DNA of 64,000 nucleotides from contig NC_081410.1 in the NCBI RefSeq assembly GCF_030272615.1, forward strand, positions 257,781,533 to 257,845,532, written 5' to 3'. The DNA comes from Cryptomeria japonica (taxonomy: Eukaryota; Streptophyta; Pinopsida; Cupressales; Cupressaceae). This document shows, in pieces, positions 1 through 11,885 of this stretch (within the stretch, counting starts at the first letter, position 1; each line of letters begins with the position of its first letter). A program made the position numbers and the translations under genes. The notes below the pieces were generated by a model. The model searched no databases. It saw nothing but the letters and a program-made list of their open reading frames with translations, and had not been told where the DNA came from.

Positions 1-690
1 TATGTAGAAAAAAGGAGGACTTTTTTCACATTGTCTATTGGGATTGCTAGTATTGTGTTAAGGCAAGACTATAGGAATGAAAAGTTATATTTTGTACAAG
101 CAAGAACATCATGAAGTACCTGTGAGTTTGCATCTTTTGTACATCTTTTTATTCCAAAACTAATATATAAGATTCATTGTTTTATCTTCAGGTCATTTTG
201 TGTTACATTGTGTTGATGAATCAAGTCCTTTGGGTAAATCTAATTTAGATTTGTTGTAGTGTGACATCACATGTTGTTGTATAGGAAACATAATTTTTTT
301 TGTTTTTCTTGTAACACATAATGAAACCATTGTAGTGATAGTCTTACATATTGTGAGTTTTTCAAATTGTCTCCAAAGTTGATTAAAATATTTGTCCACT
401 AAGTAACACATTAATTGTCAGATAAGGAACTAGTCTATTGTTAGTATTTGTGAGTAATTATGGTGTGCATAAGGTTCTCATCAAGGAAACATACTTCTTA
501 TTCCTCTCAGTATTATTCTTTCATAATTACTTAAAGTTCCAGCAGCATTCTCTTACAAATATTCAATTATAATCAATTACACTCTGTTTTTCATATTTAA
601 GCAATTAAAAGCACACAATATAGCAAAGTTGTAGGTCACTTTCCCAAGCATGTAAACAACTTATGCATTAAGTTTAAATTCACTATAAAG
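1..690. other. AT-rich sequence, no gene recognised
   Basis: I see no recognisable coding domain, LTR end or RNA gene here. The only open frames are about 70 codons long and have no family-like motif. It is the left flank of the LINE; a short T run near 690-705 may mark the LINE's poly(A) end, since the LINE is on the minus strand. Confidence 0.4.
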
Positions 691-859
691 AAGTCTCTTT
701 TTTCCTTAGAGTTTAAGGTATACCCACCTAGGTCTAGTGGAGCCTGAAGTGCAGAGGAATTTGGTCTTCGACCATTCCTATTCTTTGGCTAGAGTTGATT
801 GGATCAATGAGGAATTTGGAAAGTTCCTTTTTGATTTCCAGTCTGTGATTTTGGGAAAC

Positions 860-3059
860 AACATGTTCAATCATGCATAATGAGTGACCAAACCTCAAAA
901 TCCAAAGTGTCTTCATTAAACCACACCTTCCTAGTTTTAATTTTAACCCCTGTGTTAGTGAAATAGTCTGCTACACAATTACCTTCTCTATAGTAATGAG
1001 AAATATAAAACTCCTTGAAAGTATTTATTATATTCTTGGAGGCATTAATAATATTATTCAATCATCCATGAAGGTGAACTTTTCCCCTTAAGACATTGAA
1101 TAATATTATTCGAGTCTCCCTCAATCCACACCTTCCTGCATTGAAGTTGCTTAACAGTTTGCAAAGTTTGGACGACACCCATGGCTTCAGCAAGTTGGTT
1201 GGTCTATGTACCCATGGGGAGTTCCACCAGAGCAATACACCTACCATTGTCATCCCTTATCACTCCCCCACACCCAGCTAGCCTAGGATTTCCCTTAGTT
1301 GCCCCATCAAAATTAATTTTAACCCAATCTGAAGGAGGGAAATTCCATAGACAGTTATCTCTTGGATTATGCCTCTGTCTATGAAATTTAGGAAGAACCA
1401 ATCTCCATTCCTTAGAAATAGAAATCTCAAAGTCATTCATTAGGTTTGAGGAGTACAAGGATCCAGCAATGAAGACCATATTAAGATTCTCTGAAATAGC
1501 CCTGCAAATCTTTTCAGGAACCACATTAGGGGGGAGAGAGAATTCTCTAAAAAACACAATTATTTTTCTCCTTCCAAATCCCCCAAGAAACATGAGGGAA
1601 AATAAAGGACCACAACAATTTGATGGAAGGATTAGAAGAGAGGCATCTCCATTGTTGAAAGAAATCCAAAATATTCTAAGGGAAGACCCAACTGAGGCCC
1701 CACTTTTGGAACACACAGCTCCAAATTTCATAAGCAAAAGAGAAATGAAGAACCAAATGAGAGGTTGATTCCTCCTCCTGCAAGCAAAGAAAACATCTAT
1801 TGGGGAGCAAAAAACCCCTTTTACATAAATTATCAATAGTAAGAATTTTATTCTCAAGCATAAGCCAGAAAAAAATGTTAACTTTAGGAATAAGGTTCTT
1901 CACCCAAGCTTTCGTCCAGCAGAGGGGAGAAGGAGCAGGAGATGGCAAAGAAATAGTAGATGCCACCGAGAAGTGGCTAGAAGAAGTCCCCTTCCAAATC
2001 AGAGAGTCCTTAAATTTTAGACAAGGGTAACAAGAGAGAAGAGATAGCTAGATAGGAAGCAAGGGAGGAAAATCCTCTGAAGAATTGACCCAGCCATAAA
2101 TCTCTCCAGTAATCAGCAACAAAAAAACCAAAAGCATCTTTGAAATCATCCATAAAAGGAGCAAAATCAAGGAGATACAGAGAGGACCAAAAGGGAGCCA
2201 GGAATCTTCCCAGAATCTGATAGTCTTGCCATCTCCCAGCTTCCAAAAACTTCCCTTTGAAGCAAACTCCCTGGCCTTAAGCACATTATTCCAAAGAAAA
2301 GAACCAGAAGGGAGAGCGTCTGCATTAAAAAATTATTTCAAAGAGGAGGAGCAGAACAAATACTTAGTACGCCATATCAAGTTCCATTCATGGTTGTTTT
2401 CAAAAATTCTCTGAATTTGTTTAACCAAAAGAGCTTGATTAAAGGATCGGATACTTTGAACACCTAGGCCTCCTCCAACTTTAGGTATACAAAAACTGTC
2501 CTAAGAAAGAAGAGGCATACGCTTTTTCTCCTCCACCCCAAACCAAAGGAACCAATTCTGAATTCTTTCAAAAACTTCAGCAAATTTGGAAGGGATTTTA
2601 AAGAGACTAAGAACACAAACAAGGAGATTTAGAATAGTTGACTTCAAAATTTGAACTTTCCCAGCCTGACTTAATAAAGAACCTTTCTAGCCAGCCAATT
2701 TTTTTTTGAATCTATCGATAAAAGACAACCAAAAAGAATCTGACGATTTCAAGAAAAGGGGCAGGCCCAGATAAGTGGAAGGAAAAGAACTGATAACACA
2801 ACCAAGAATATCTACAATCCTTCTTTGTCTAATAACCAGGGTATTGAAAAAGAAAAGAGAGCTTGTACTCCAATTTATCAACTAACCAGATGCTTTTCTA
2901 TAAAGATCAATAGCATTCTTCAAATTTCTAGCTTCTTTAATAGAAGAACTTCCCAATAAAATAATATCATCAACGAGCTGTTGGTGGGAGCACACAAGAC
3001 TGGATGAAGACAATCTCAAACCCTAGAAAGAGCCATCTGTTACCAGTTTCAACAAATAC
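860..3059 (-). pseudogene. LINE ORF2, part 3: RT end, zinc-binding region and RNase H
   Basis: Reading down from 3059, the RT active-site motif appears as LVDDIILLG (about 2975), then the RT thumb with STYLGLPLF (about 2800-2770). An RVT-type zinc-binding region with a CFLC pair and following SHLVLH lies at about 1850-1740. The RNase H domain begins with WVKINFDGATKGNPRLAG (about 1345-1290) and GGVIRDDNG, shifts frame near 1204-1253, and ends with HYYREGNCVADYFTN (about 1000-940). Plant L1 elements carrying a C-terminal RNase H are known. Multiple frameshifts and stops (about 2000-2900 especially) make this a relic. Confidence 0.85.
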
Positions 3060-4134
3060 TGTTGGTATGATGGATGTGTTGCATTGGTTTTGTCATTGAT
3101 GTTAACACTTATCCTTCTGGAGATCTTTGGTTATGTTGAACCAGCACATTATGTTCACTGGCATGTTCAATGACTTATGCACAGTCACCAGTATATTATT
3201 CGCCGACAGGTTATATTGTTCACCGGCATTGAGGATGACTTGTTATCATTTGGACATCACTTGGTTATGTTGAAGACATGGTTTGGATACTTGGTCTTGG
3301 TATTTTGGTTATTGGTCTAATCGGGTTGACATATTTATTGTTATCAGCAAATTGGTCTAGGTTATGGACCAGTATGCATTATCTATTCCAGATCGGCACG
3401 ACATGTTATGGAGATGATTAATTAATTGGATATTGTTGTAAATTTATCGAGTCGACATGATGCATCACATCTTGACTTATTTGTAATTGATTTAATCGTA
3501 ATATTCTTAGTGATACGACCTACACATTTGGTCTTAGGTTTTGGTATATATGTAAGATCTCATTTGTGAGATGATGTAATATAATAGAGAGATGGTATAT
3601 GGTTATGGTATTGTAACATGCTATGTGTGAATATTGAAGATCAGATGAGCAGACCATAAAGAAGGTTAAAGGAAGGTTTGAAGGTGATTATCAAAGCTTA
3701 ACCGGTACTGAATCTAGCATTGAAGATGCTACTTTGAGTAGTACATTATCATTGGATTTAACCATCCTATTGTAGTTAGTGTGACTCCTATTTTGTGATT
3801 GAGCAGTGAGATCTAGGTGGTTGACCTTTCTGCACGTGCAGACCCCATTTGTATACACATACTATTTGCAGTAGTATCATCTGATTGTGGGTAAGGTTTC
3901 CCACCATGGTTTTTCCCCTTACAGGGTTTCCACGTACAAATCTCTGTTGTATGTGTTGTGGATTTTGTTTCTCTTTTTGCTTCACTGGTATTAATATTAA
4001 CTGCTAATATGTCTATCGGCATTAAGTTTGGTTTATCGGTATTAAGTATCAAGTTTGATTAAGTTATATTTGGGTTAAAATTAATTGACAATTGATTCGC
4101 CCCCCCCCCTCTCAGTTGCCTCCAGGTACTAACA
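3060..4134 (+). repeat. Copia-1 5-prime LTR
   Basis: The boundary is set by comparison with 8727-9799, the TG and CA ends and the target duplication. A TATATA box lies at 3545-3550 and a run of ten C at 4100-4109, about 25 bp from the LTR end. It differs from the right LTR at several percent of positions by eye. Confidence 0.94.
3545..3550 (+). promoter_or_regulatory. Candidate TATA box of Copia-1 5-prime LTR
   Basis: The sequence is TATATA in GGTATATATGTAAG, and the same motif is kept in the right LTR at 9212-9217. Its position near the middle of the LTR fits a U3/R promoter. Transcription itself cannot be seen here. Confidence 0.4.
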
Positions 4135-4136
4135 AT

Positions 4137-4148
4137 TGGTATTAGAGC
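4137..4148 (+). other. Copia-1 primer-binding site (initiator Met tRNA type)
   Basis: TGGTATTAGAGC begins two bases after the LTR. It differs by one base from TGGTATCAGAGC, the usual complement of the 3-prime end of plant initiator tRNA-Met, and that change is C to T. Confidence 0.85.
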
Positions 4149-4191
4149 TACGTCCTCTTTTTGTAGAAGTTCAACAACTTGAGGAGATTCT

Positions 4192-5280
4192 ATGGCAACT
4201 AACTTTTTCAGGAAGGACGGTCTGAAACTTGATGGAACTAAGTATAGTATATGGAAGATCAGAATGGAGACACATTTGAATTACATTGGAAGAGACATAT
4301 GGGATGTTACAAAGAATGGCTATGTTGCTTCTTTACTGAATCAACATCATCCACCAGCATTGGCTAAGGATCAAGAAAATGATTGCAAAGCAAGAGAAGC
4401 ACTTTTGAGCGCATTGTCAAATCAGCAAATCATGAGATTATCAGATCGATCTACTGCTAAAGCTATTTGGGATAAACTGGAGACATTGAATGAAGGAGAT
4501 ACCAGTGTCAAAATTGCAAAACTGGAATGCTTCTAGGTCAAGTATGAAAATCTGAAAATGGAAGAAGATGAAAGAGTTTTTGCTTTTATGGAAAGGGTAA
4601 ATGAAATTGTTTTGGGAATACAATGTTGTGGTGGTTCCTTGAGTGAAGATGAAATTGTGTATAAAGTTTTAAGAGCATTTCCACTAGCATACAAAATGAA
4701 AGTAAATGTTATTAATGAGTTAAGAACAATACCTAATACATCAGTATCTAGAGATACCTTGGTTGGAAAACTTTCAGCATTTGAGCTTGAGGAATTTGGT
4801 CCTGTTGCAACAATTAAGACAGATTTAGCTTTCAAAGCATCATCATCTGCAGCATCATCATAATCATCTAACAAATCTGAATAGAAATCACTTTATGCAA
4901 GAGAACTTGAAGATGTCAAGAGGGAAAATGAAGAATTGGAAGAACTTGAAGCACTATTTGCAAGGAAAATGCCTAAAGGTTCTATTAGAAGTAAGTATGA
5001 AGGTAAAGCACCATTTAAATGTTTTGGTTGCAATAAAGTTGGTCATATAGCATCTAGATGTCCTGATAGACATGCAAGATTGAGAGAAGAAGCTAAAAGA
5101 ACATATAAGCCTAACCCTAAATATCACAGATACAGATTTAAGAAGAATAGAGACAAATCATGTTACTATGTTGATGAAGGAGTTACTGATGATTCTGATG
5201 AAGAACCGATAGACAATGGATGGGCTTTTGTTGCAATAAAAGAAGATCAACCAACACCTATTGTTCCACCAATAGAGTAG
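4192..5280 (+). pseudogene. Copia-1 gag polyprotein, broken by stops
   Basis: The ATG at 4192 follows the leader and starts MATNFFRKDGLKLDGTKYS. The gag domain common in Copia elements (LDGTKYSIWKIRMETHL near the N-terminus; AIWDKLETL; ERVNEIVLGIQCCGGS) runs over 4220-4850. A CX2CX4HX4C knuckle (CFGCNKVGHIASRC) lies at 5020-5061. In-frame stops occur at 4534-4536, where Copia-3 has Gln, and at about 4861 and 4882, where Copia-3-like sequence has sense codons. Gag would form the particle that packages element RNA. The protein is recognisably the same family as the Copia-3 gag at 18301-19456. Confidence 0.88.
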
Positions 5281-6700
5281 GCCCTGGCAGCTAAAATTGA
5301 AGAAAATGATGAATGGATTATAGATTCTAGATGTTCACATCATATGACTACTGGTAAAAGTAAACTATTATCTTTCCAGGAATACAATTGAGGTCTAGTA
5401 ATATTTGGGGATGATAAAGCTTGTTTGATCAGAGGAAAAGGCACTATATCTTTTGATGGTAAGCACAATACTGACACCATTTTACTATGTTGAAGGTTTG
5501 AAGCATAATATTTTGAGTGTTGGTCAGTTAGTTGAAAAGGGATTTCAGTTACAGTTCAAGAATGGTAAATGCAAAATCTTAAATAGAACTGGTTTAGAGA
5601 TTCCAACCGATAATTAGACTAGAGGTAATATCTTTCATTTGAACAACAATGAAAAGACATGCTTGATTGCACATATTGATGAAAGTTGGTTATGGCATAA
5701 AAGACTTTGTCTTGTGAATTTTGATTGCATTATAAAGATTAGTTCATCTAAGGCAGTAAAGGATTTACCTAAGATTGTAAAACCTCAAAATCCGGTATGT
5801 AAGGAATGTCAAATGGGAAAGCAATTTAGAACAACTTTTAAGAGTATTTCTGAGAAATCCAATAATGTTCTTGATTTAATTCATACTAACTTGTGTGGTT
5901 CGGTAAGAACAAGAAGTCTATAGGGAGATAGATACTTTATGCTAATCATTGATGATTATTCTAGAATGTGTTGGGTTACTTTTCTTAGGGTGAAATATGA
6001 AGATTTTGGGAAACAAATTATTCAAGGCAATGGTAGAGAATGAAACCGATAAGAAAATCAAATGTTTAAGATCAGATCAAGGAGGTGAATTTACATCTAA
6101 GGAGTTTAATACATTTTCTGAAGTGAATGGAATTTGAAGATAACTATCAACACCCTGGACACCTTAGCAAAATAGATTTGTGGAAAGGAAGAATAGAACT
6201 ATTCTGGATGCAACTATAAGCATGATATTAGAAGCAAATCTACCTCATATGTACTAGAGAGAAGCAGTGAATACAGAAGTTTACACTTTTAACAGAGTTC
6301 ACATCAAAGGTGAAACCAGTAAGACCCCTTATGAACTATGGTTTGGTAATACTCCTACTCTTAAATACTTCAGAATACTTGGAAGCAAATGCTATATTAG
6401 GAGAGACGAGTATATTGGTAAATTTGATCCTAAAAGTGATGAAGGAATATTTCTTGGTTATTCATCTAAGAGAAAAGCATATAGATGTTTTAATAAAAGA
6501 TTGCAGAAAATCATTGAGAGTGCAAATGTGAAGATAGATGAACAATTTAGAGGAAATTCAAGCTCTATGGATTCTGAACTGGCAGTTGAGATGATTATAA
6601 ATGAACCTATAAAGAGTGCACCGGTACAGAATGTGGATCCAATCACATCGGCATCATCAGAGAATTCTACAGTGACTGAAGAACAATAGCAAGTGAACAC
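5281..6700 (+). pseudogene. Copia-1 protease, GAG-pre-integrase and integrase, decayed
   Basis: The protease site reads DSRCSHHMTTG (about 5322-5354), where active Copia proteases have DSG; the Gly is now Arg. A GAG-pre-integrase region (ESWLWHKRLCLVNFD; CKECQMGKQ) covers 5639-5900. Integrase follows: the first acidic motif is HTNLCG (Asp changed to Asn), then IDDYSRM, CLRSDQGGEF (about 6065) and FVERKNR (about 6180), followed by TPYELWFGNTP and the GYSSKRKAYRCFN end region. There is a frameshift near 6000 and stops at 5921-5923, 6135, 6141, 6165 and 6254. Two catalytic substitutions plus stops rule out function. Confidence 0.85.
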
Positions 6701-8345
6701 ACCCCGGTATGTAAGACTAAATCACTCTGAAAGTCAAATAATTGGGAATAAATATCAAGGTGTTATGACAAGATGGAGACTGGAAAATGAAGAGGTGTGT
6801 TTAATTTCTTAAATTGAAGCATTTGTTATTGAGGCATGTGAAGATAAACATTGGATTAAAGCTATGGAAGATGAATTAGAACAAATTAAAAAGAAACATA
6901 CATGGACATTGGTTCCGCGATCTAAAGACAAAAATGTAATTGGAACTAAATGGGTATTCAAAAATAAACTTAATGAAGCTGGTAAGGTAATCAGAAACAA
7001 AGCAAGATTAGTGTGTAAAGGATATTCACAGAAAGAGGGAATTGATTACAATGAAACCTTTGCACCAGTAGCTAGAATTGAGGCAGTTAGACTATTTCTT
7101 GCATTTGTAGCACACAAGAACTATAAAGTATATCAAATGGATGTAAAATGTACATTTCTAAATGGTGATCTTGAAGAGGAAGTTTGCATTGAACAACCTG
7201 ATGGATTTTCACTAACAAATGATAAAGATATGGTTTGTAGATTAAGGAAAGCTTTATATGGATTGAAGCAAGCTCATAGAGCTTGGTATGCTAGATTGGA
7301 CAAATATCTTTTGAAGCTTGGTTACACTAAATGTAATGTTGGTAGCAACTTATATTTCAAAGTGACTAATGAAGACATCTTGGTTATTTATTTTTTTATT
7401 GATGATATCATTTTTGGAGGAGAAGATGGATTGTGTAAAGACTTTGCTAATAAGATGCAGGAAGAATTTGAAATGTCTATGATTGGGGAGAGAAAATTCT
7501 TTTTAGGATTGCAGATTTCACAGACTGATAAAGGTATATTCATATGTCAAACAAAGTACTTGAAGGAACTATTGAATAAATTTGGTATGGAAAACTCTAA
7601 ACTGATAAGTACTCCTATGACTACAACCGATAAATTGACATTGAAGGATGATTCAGCTCCTGTTAATCCGACAAGATATAAATCTATGATTGGAGATTTA
7701 CCATATTTGACACAAACAAGACCTGATATAATGAATGCAGTATGCATTGTTTCAAGATTTTAGATTAATCCTAGAGAAAATCATGAATCAGCAGTGAAAA
7801 GGATTTTCTGGTATCTACAAGGCACAATAAATCTTAGTTTATGGTATCCTAAAGATGAAAATTTTGATTTATGTGCATACACTGATGCAAATTGGGCAGG
7901 AGATGTAGATGACAGAAAGAGCACCACCTACAGGGAATTCTTTCTTGGTAGTAGATTGATTTCATATTTGAGCAAGACAGAGTTGTACATCATTATCAAC
8001 AGCATAATCAAAAAATGTTGCAGCAGCAACTAATTGTACTCAGGTATAATGGATTAAGCAAATGTTGAAGGACATAAAGGTAAAATGTAAAGAACCAATA
8101 ATCATTTATTGTGATAATTCAACAGCAATTGATATATCTAAGAATCTGGTATTTCACTCTAAGACTAAACATGTTTCTATCAAATATAATTTTTTGAAAG
8201 AGAATGTTGAAGAAAAATAAGTAAGATTGGTTTATGTGAATACTAAAGAGAAGATTACAGATATCTTTACTAAGCCTTTGCCTAAGGAAACTTTTCAATA
8301 TCTCAGAGAGCAGCTTGGGGTTATACCCTCACTGGTAGATACTTA
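6701..8345 (+). pseudogene. Copia-1 reverse transcriptase and RNase H
   Basis: The open part 6864-7763 (299 codons) is a Copia-type RT with [58 protein letters not shown] and the active site FIDDIIFGG (about 7396-7422). A TAG at 7761 replaces Gln seen in relatives. RNase H continues at 7764-8345 with YTDANWAGDVDDRKST, then the CDNSTAIDISKNLVFHSKTKH-like region in broken frames, ending with the TKPLPKETFQYLREQLG motif about 8275-8320. RT would copy element RNA into DNA in the particle. Stops and a frameshift near 8030 break the polyprotein. Confidence 0.88.
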
Positions 8346-8726
8346 GACAGTTGATGATTGGCATCAAACTGGCCGAATTAATAGAGAAACCTTTTTTCTG
8401 GCTTTGATGGAGGAGAGATACTTCTCAGGGGGAGTAGTTGGTTATAACAATTGGTTATTGATTGGTTGTATCTGGTATTTGTATATATTTGGCATTTGTA
8501 TTTCTTTGGCATTTGATGTCAAAGGGGGAGAGATATCTAATGGAAAAACATTATCCTTTGGGGAGAGATTATTCATTGGGGAAGTGATATATACTCTTTG
8601 CATTTGTATTTTGATTTCTGGTATTGATCTATTCTGGAGTTTGTTGATTTCTAGTTTCTGGCATTCTATTTTGGCACTTAGATTTTTTTTCCATCTTGTG
8701 TTGCCATCAATGTTAAAGGGGGAGAT
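8346..8726 (+). other. Copia-1 3-prime untranslated region with repeated purine tracts
   Basis: The region holds no family-like protein. It has several GGGGGAG-type tracts: near 8429 (CAGGGGGAGTAG), 8521 (AAAGGGGGAGAGA) and the one adjoining the LTR at 8715-8726 (AAAGGGGGAGAT), which is the likely plus-strand primer. Long spacers with repeated purine tracts occur in some Copia lineages such as SIRE. A 120-codon hydrophobic open frame at 8404-8766 overlaps the LTR and is not convincing as a gene. Confidence 0.6.
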
Positions 8727-9799
8727 TTTTGGTATTATGGATGTGTTGCATTGGTTTTGTCACTGATGTCAACACTTATCCTTCTGGAGATCATTGGTTA
8801 TGTTGAACCGGCACACTATGTTCACCGGCATGTTCAGTGACTTATGCACAGTCACTGGTATATTGTTCACGGACGGGTTATATTATTCACCGGAACTAAG
8901 GATGACTTATTATCATCTAGAGATCACTTGGTTATGTCAAAGACATGGTTTGGACACTTGGTCTTGGTATTTTATTTATTGGTCTAATCGGGTTGACATA
9001 TTTGTTGTTACCAGCAAATTGGTCTAGGTTATGGACCGGCATGCATTATCTATTCTAGATCAGCACGACACGTTATGGAGATGATTAATTAATTGGATAT
9101 TGTTGTAAATTTAATGAGCTGACATGATGCATCACATCTTGACTAAATTGTAATTGATTTAATTGTAATATTCTTAGTGAGCCGACCTACACATTTGGTC
9201 TTAGGTTTTGGTATATATGTAAGATCTCATTTGTGAGATGATGTAATATAATAGAGAGAGGGTATATGATTATGATATTGTAACATGGTATGTGTGAATA
9301 TTGAAGATCATATGAGCAGACCATAGAGAAGGTTCAGGGAAGGTTTGAAGGTGATTATCAGAGCTTAACCGGTACAAAATCCAGCATTGAAGATGCTACT
9401 GTGAGCAGTACATTATCATTGGATTTAACCATCCAATTGTAGTCAGTGTGACTCATATTTGTGATTGAGCAGTGAGCTCTAGGCGGTTGGACTTTTTGCA
9501 TGTGCAGACCCCATTTGTATACACATACTATCTGCAGTAGTATCATCTAATTCTGGGTAAGGTTCCCACCATGGTTTTTCCCCTTACAGGGTTTCCACGT
9601 ACAAATCTTTGCGTTATGTGTTGTGGATATTGTTTCTCTTTCTGCTTCACTGGTATTAATATTAACTACTAATCTGTCTACCGGCATTAATATTGGTTTA
9701 CCGATATTAAGTATCAATTTTGATTAAATTATATTTGAGTTAAAATTAATTGATAATTGATTCACCCCCCCCCCTCTCATTTGCCTCCGGGTCCTAACA
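8727..9799 (+). repeat. Copia-1 3-prime LTR
   Basis: Homologous to 3060-4134 along its length. The first two bases are TT where the left LTR has TG, a terminal point change. A TATATAT motif lies at 9212-9218, a ten-C run at 9765-9774, and the end ...CTAACA at 9799 is followed by the AATAC duplication. Confidence 0.94.
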
Positions 9800-10427
9800 A
9801 ATACCTGCCAAGAGCCTCCCCAATAATAGTAAAGAGAATGGATGAAATCGGATCCCCTTGTCTCAAACCTCTGGAAGATTTGAAAAAGCGAGAAGAGGAT
9901 ACATTAACAAGAACTGCAAAGGAAGGAAGAGAGACTAGTTTCCAAATGAGCTTAATAACTCTATCACAAAATCCAAACGCATGAAGGATTCAGGAAAGAA
10001 AAGGCCAATCAACTCTATCATAAGCTTTAGAAAGATCCAACTTCATAAGAAAGCCCTCTTTATGAGACACCTCCAAGGAATGGATGTTCTCATGCATAGT
10101 AATGATAGAATCGAGAATTTGTCTACTAGGGACAAATCCATTCTGTTGAGGAGAAATGATATATGGCAAGATGGATAAAAGCCTTAGTGTGAGAACCTTA
10201 GAAATAATCTTATATAATGAATTACAAAGGCTTATTGGGCGGAAGCTATTCATAGAACTAACCCCATCACATTTTGGAATCAGCACAATAAAGGTAGAAT
10301 TGAGTTCTTTAAGCAATGATCTAGCTCCAAAAAACTCTTTCACCCCATCTAAAATATCCTTCTCCATAATATTCCAAAAAGATTGAAAGAAAAATAGCGG
10401 AAAACCATCCGGACTCGGGGCTTTTTT
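9800..10427 (-). pseudogene. LINE ORF2, part 2: reverse transcriptase core
   Basis: This 628-bp block between Copia-2 and Copia-1 encodes the fingers and palm of the LINE RT. Visible motifs in order are KAPSPDGFP, FRPISLCNSLYKIISKVL, QNGFVPSRQILDS, LDLSKAYDRVDW (first catalytic Asp region) and RGLRQGDP. One stop interrupts it after the DRVDW motif. The domain order continues directly from the block ending at 27527 and into the block beginning at 3059, so the gene was intact when the two Copia elements entered. The Copia-1 insertion falls between the RQGDP motif and the catalytic VDD motif. Confidence 0.88.
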
Positions 10428-11885
10428 TGTTATTGTGAAGATTCGGTTATTACTGAGAGGGGGAGGTGAATCAGTGATAATAATAAACTGAAATCTTTCA
10501 CCCATCTGAAAACACTTCACAAAAATAGTTTATAACTAGTACCGATAACTACTTAATCAATCACTTAAAGTAGATTTACCAAACTACTCATTCATGTGTT
10601 CATCAACATGTAAGCAATGTAAAGATATCAAATCCACACATAAACAAATTAACCACCATATGAACACTAAGATTTTTCACATGGAAACCCAAATGGGAAA
10701 AACCACGGTGGGAATTGGTACCCACAAAATTTGCACTCTTTCAGAATGTGCCATGTTAAAGGCCTAGCATGGTTAGGAGCTTTACAATAATGCTCGATTA
10801 AGAACAAACCCTGTTAGGAGTCACTCGGTGAAGGGATTTTAACCTCAGCTCGGTTAGGAGTAACCTTGCTAAAGGATTTAAACCCAAATTAATGAGCCAC
10901 TCGGTTAAGGGATTTACAACAATGGGCATCTTAGGACCTACCCAGTTAAGGGATTTTAATACTGATGCAACTATTAGGAAACAATAGGTAAATGATCTGA
11001 TCAATGCACTCTTTTCTTGTTAGTAAAGATCCATTTCGGCTCCAATCTGCTTCACACATGCAGACATCTCAATCAGGTTCGGCACACTCTCCTTCTCTGA
11101 TCACCGACACACTAAACCTTCTCAAACTTGACCTAAATACACTTTTCAACTAGGTCGGTAACATAACCCTAACAACATTCAAAATACATTGAATTTACAT
11201 CATAGATCATATCACATCATTACAAATCATTACAACAAATTTTAAGATAATTACAATCGTTGAATGATCATAACGCATCATTGCACATCAATCTGATAAG
11301 CTGTCAAACCCTTAACACATTCTGCTAAGCACTTTGTTGTTTCCCAATAAATTCACTCCTTGATCATGCTCAAATTCAATCTTATCATCACACACAGTTT
11401 CTGACATGTCTCCACTAAGATAAGATCATGAAAAGATCCACCGCCAAACCATAAAACATCACCGGTTAAAGATCTTGTCACCGGCTTTCAAACCCTGCAC
11501 TAAATATACAATAGTCAATTACAAACATGACTTCTGGTTCTCCAAATATGATGTGGTACCTGTTATAGACTCATTATAATGTCATAAGCATACATTCCAA
11601 ACCGCAACACCTAACTTAGCATGGATCTCTACCGCAACCATCTCCTTCACTATTCCTACTTACCGGTTCACTGTCAACTTAGAAAACATTCGATTACCAG
11701 TTAGGCTTAGATAACTTAGATGATATACCAAACATAAACAAACATGGTTTCCATCAATGACAACACAAATAACTAATCATAAAGCATCGTATCACAGTTA
11801 TATCATCACCAATAGTCCATCAATATATCATATCATCCTTTACTTGTACATCATCATCTCCATCAGTTATGCCAATATGCCAACA
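10428..11885 (-). repeat. Copia-2 3-prime LTR (1458 bp)
   Basis: The start was fixed by comparison with 23406 and the end by the polypurine complement at 11886 onward. In element orientation it begins TGTTGGCATATTGGCAT, very like the starts of Copia-1 and Copia-3 LTRs. A G run at 10459-10463 near its far end corresponds to the C run of the other Copia LTRs. Confidence 0.92.

Larger units (their letters stand above)
3060..9799 (+). mobile_element. Copia-1: near full-length Copia LTR retrotransposon
   Basis: The element is 6740 bp with direct LTRs of 1075 and 1073 bp, flanked by a perfect 5-bp duplication AATAC (3055-3059 and 9800-9804). The 5-prime LTR starts TGTTGGTAT and ends in AACA; the 3-prime LTR has TTTT at its start in place of TGTT. 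A Met-tRNA-like primer site follows the left LTR and a purine tract AAAGGGGGAGAT precedes the right one. Internal domains are in Copia order: gag, protease, integrase, RT, RNase H. It is inserted in the RT of the LINE, in the opposite orientation. Its proteins are close relatives of those of Copia-3. Stops throughout gag and pol make it defective. Confidence 0.95.

Noticed and set aside
193-411. 72-codon minus-strand frame at the left edge
   Set aside because: No similarity to any family I know and no context such as a promoter or neighbouring exons.
8404-8766. 120-codon plus-strand frame between RNase H and the Copia-1 3-prime LTR, considered as an env-like protein
   Set aside because: It runs over the purine tracts and into the LTR, and has no signal peptide or coiled coil. 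Neither Copia-2 nor Copia-3 shows an equivalent frame there.
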